Source of the DNA: Deltaproteobacteria bacterium
GTDB taxonomy: Bacteria > Desulfobacterota > Desulfomonilia > Desulfomonilales > Desulfomonilaceae
Length of the DNA: 41,431 nucleotides
Assembly: GCA_016875095.1 (NCBI GenBank)
Contig: VGSG01000031.1
Location: forward strand, 1-41,431
Direction of reading: 5' to 3'
Both the position numbers and the translations under genes were made by a program. Under the pieces are notes generated by a model. The model worked only from the letters and a program-made list of their open reading frames with translations, searched no databases and had not been told where the DNA came from. Below are positions 40,448-41,431 of the stretch, in pieces. Numbering within the stretch: the stretch's first letter is position 1; the number at the start of each line of letters is the position of its first letter.

Positions 40448-41431
40448 AAATGGATTATTGACTTAGCTCAGTTCTTGGTCTATGACCTTGCTCGAGATTT
40501 CGGGGAGGTTGCAACAAGATGCAGCAGGAGCCAATGAGCCTTTTGAAATTTCAGAATCGGTTTTGCTCTGAAGAGGAGTGTCAGGCTCATCTTTTCAAGC
40601 TGCGTTGGCCTGACGGGTTTAGGTGCCCTCGCTGCGGGCATGATCGGTATAGCCTGATAACTACTCGGCGGCTCTATCAGTGTAGCGCATGTCATTATCA
40701 CGCTTCGTTGACTGCGGGCACTGTCTTTCACAAAACGCGTACGCCGCTGAGGAAGTGGTTCTGGATGATTTTCTTGATGGCTCGGCAAAAGAGCGGTGTC
40801 TCGATGTTGGTCTTGCAACGGTTGCTTGAGATCAAGAGCTACAAGACGGTCTGGTCAATGGGTCACAAGATCCGCAAAGCAATGGCGGATCGAGATGGGA
40901 CGCACCAGTTGGCCGGAATCATCGAGATGGACGACGGATTCATTGGCCCCAAGAAGAAAGGCAAGAAAGGGAGAGGGTCTAAGGGGAAGTCCAAAATCAT
41001 CGTCAGCGTAGAGAGTAGAGGCAAGAGAGCAGGATTTGGTTGTATCCAGCATGTGCCTGCTGTCAGCGGAGAACAGATACTTTCCCTGGCACAGCAAAGG
41101 GTGGTCCGAGGTTCACATGTACGGACGGACGGATGGCAGGCATATCGGGCTTTGGAGGCCGACTCCTTCAATCACGAGGAAGTGGTGCTCCGCCGGAACA
41201 GCGCCGGATTGGAGAAGCTCAGATGGGTCCACCGCATCATTGCCAACGTCAAGGGCAACATCCTGGGCACCCATCACGGCGTAAGCGGGAAGCATCTCCA
41301 GCGGTACCTGTCCGAATTCTGTTTCCGGTTCAACAGGCGCTTCTGGGAGCCCCAACTATTCGACAGGGCACTTAACGCCTGTGTACGTACCTCTACGATA
41401 ACCTATGCTGAGCTAAAGGCATAGTCCATTT
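40448..41431 (+). mobile_element. IS1595-family insertion sequence
   Basis: The left end AAATGGATTATTGACTTAGC and the reverse complement of the right end AAATGGACTATGCCTTTAGC are inverted repeats, continuing CTCAG on both sides. They enclose about 980 bp with one intact ISXO2-type transposase, the normal size for this family. The right repeat ends at the last base of the window, so the target duplication cannot be read. Confidence 0.8.
40519..41424 (+). CDS. IS1595-family transposase (ISXO2-like)
   Basis: The 301-residue protein has an N-terminal zinc ribbon (CPRCGHDRY, CSAC) with the WPDGFRCPRCG lead typical of the family, and an ISXO2-like DDE domain: Asp in EMDDGFIGPKKKGK, second Asp in HVRTDGWQAY, and the HHGVSGKHLQRYLSEFCFRF segment near the third acidic residue. 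ATG 40519 lies just after GGGGAGG. The frame is intact, so the element may be active. Its TAG stop lies within the right end of the element. Confidence 0.9.
   Translation: MQQEPMSLLKFQNRFCSEEECQAHLFKLRWPDGFRCPRCGHDRYSLITTRRLYQCSACHYHASLTAGTVFHKTRTPLRKWFWMIFLMARQKSGVSMLVLQRLLEIKSYKTVWSMGHKIRKAMADRDGTHQLAGIIEMDDGFIGPKKKGKKGRGSKGKSKIIVSVESRGKRAGFGCIQHVPAVSGEQILSLAQQRVVRGSHVRTDGWQAYRALEADSFNHEEVVLRRNSAGLEKLRWVHRIIANVKGNILGTHHGVSGKHLQRYLSEFCFRFNRRFWEPQLFDRALNACVRTSTITYAELKA

Noticed and set aside
5072-41424. General reassignment of TAG to an amino acid
   Set aside because: TAG is the normal stop of livH, livF, the MaoC gene and the IS1595 transposase, all ending where homologues should end.
1-41431. 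tRNA or rRNA genes
   Set aside because: Scanning the intergenic stretches by eye found no convincing T-loop (GGTTCGAATCC-like) with a matching acceptor stem, and no rRNA motifs.

Overview
The window looks like a piece of a moderately GC-rich, anaerobic Gram-negative chromosome, most plausibly a Desulfobacterota (former Deltaproteobacteria) sulfate reducer or syntroph of the Desulfomonile/Syntrophobacter kind. This rests on a hoxEFUYH NAD-linked hydrogenase, an oxygen-sensitive 4-hydroxybutyryl-CoA dehydratase homologue in a CoA-ester catabolic cluster, lipoprotein and signal-peptide genes typical of Gram-negatives, and a textbook sigma-54 promoter. The taxon is inference; no rRNA or tRNA gene is present.

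Left third (1-8272), accessory DNA. An IS21-like end (1-190) has truncated a primase/helicase gene. Two helix-turn-helix genes, a higBA toxin-antitoxin pair with its own palindromic operator, and a three-gene serine-recombinase operon follow, all on the minus strand. The recombinase has an in-frame TAG and a large inverted repeat in front of its start. Next comes an orphan CRISPR array of four repeats without cas genes, bounded 28 bp later by an ISKra4-type element whose transposase also carries an in-frame TAG.

Middle (8273-28654), metabolism. An EamA exporter, two translationally coupled SPFH proteins (one a lipoprotein) and an orphan substrate-binding protein precede a large plus-strand cluster. 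The cluster runs TetR, branched-chain-type ABC importer (binding protein, LivH, LivM) with an acyl-CoA ligase placed inside the operon, LivG, LivF, a second paralogous TetR, then a nitronate monooxygenase-family flavoprotein, a MaoC hydratase, a 4-hydroxybutyryl-CoA dehydratase homologue and an acyl-CoA dehydrogenase. Both TetR genes are preceded by nearly the same palindrome (AATGAWCGTTCATT). The simplest reading is one regulon that imports a carboxylate, activates it to its CoA ester and oxidises it anaerobically. A divergent crotonase gene follows.

Right third (28720-41431). On the minus strand an ankyrin-repeat gene leads hoxE-hoxF-hoxU-hoxY-hoxH, an NAD(P)-linked NiFe hydrogenase operon. 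Its upstream region holds a perfect-spacing sigma-54 promoter and, about 125 bp further up, a palindrome suited to an enhancer-binding activator. A chagasin-like inhibitor, a copper module (rhodanese-ferritin-like fusion, small protein, CopZ, CopA) and an FmdB zinc-ribbon operon follow. An IS1595-family element closes the window and appears to sit in the loop of one copy of a dispersed hairpin family (CCGGGGAGGCCC...TTGCG...GGGCCTCCCCGG) found elsewhere in the window.
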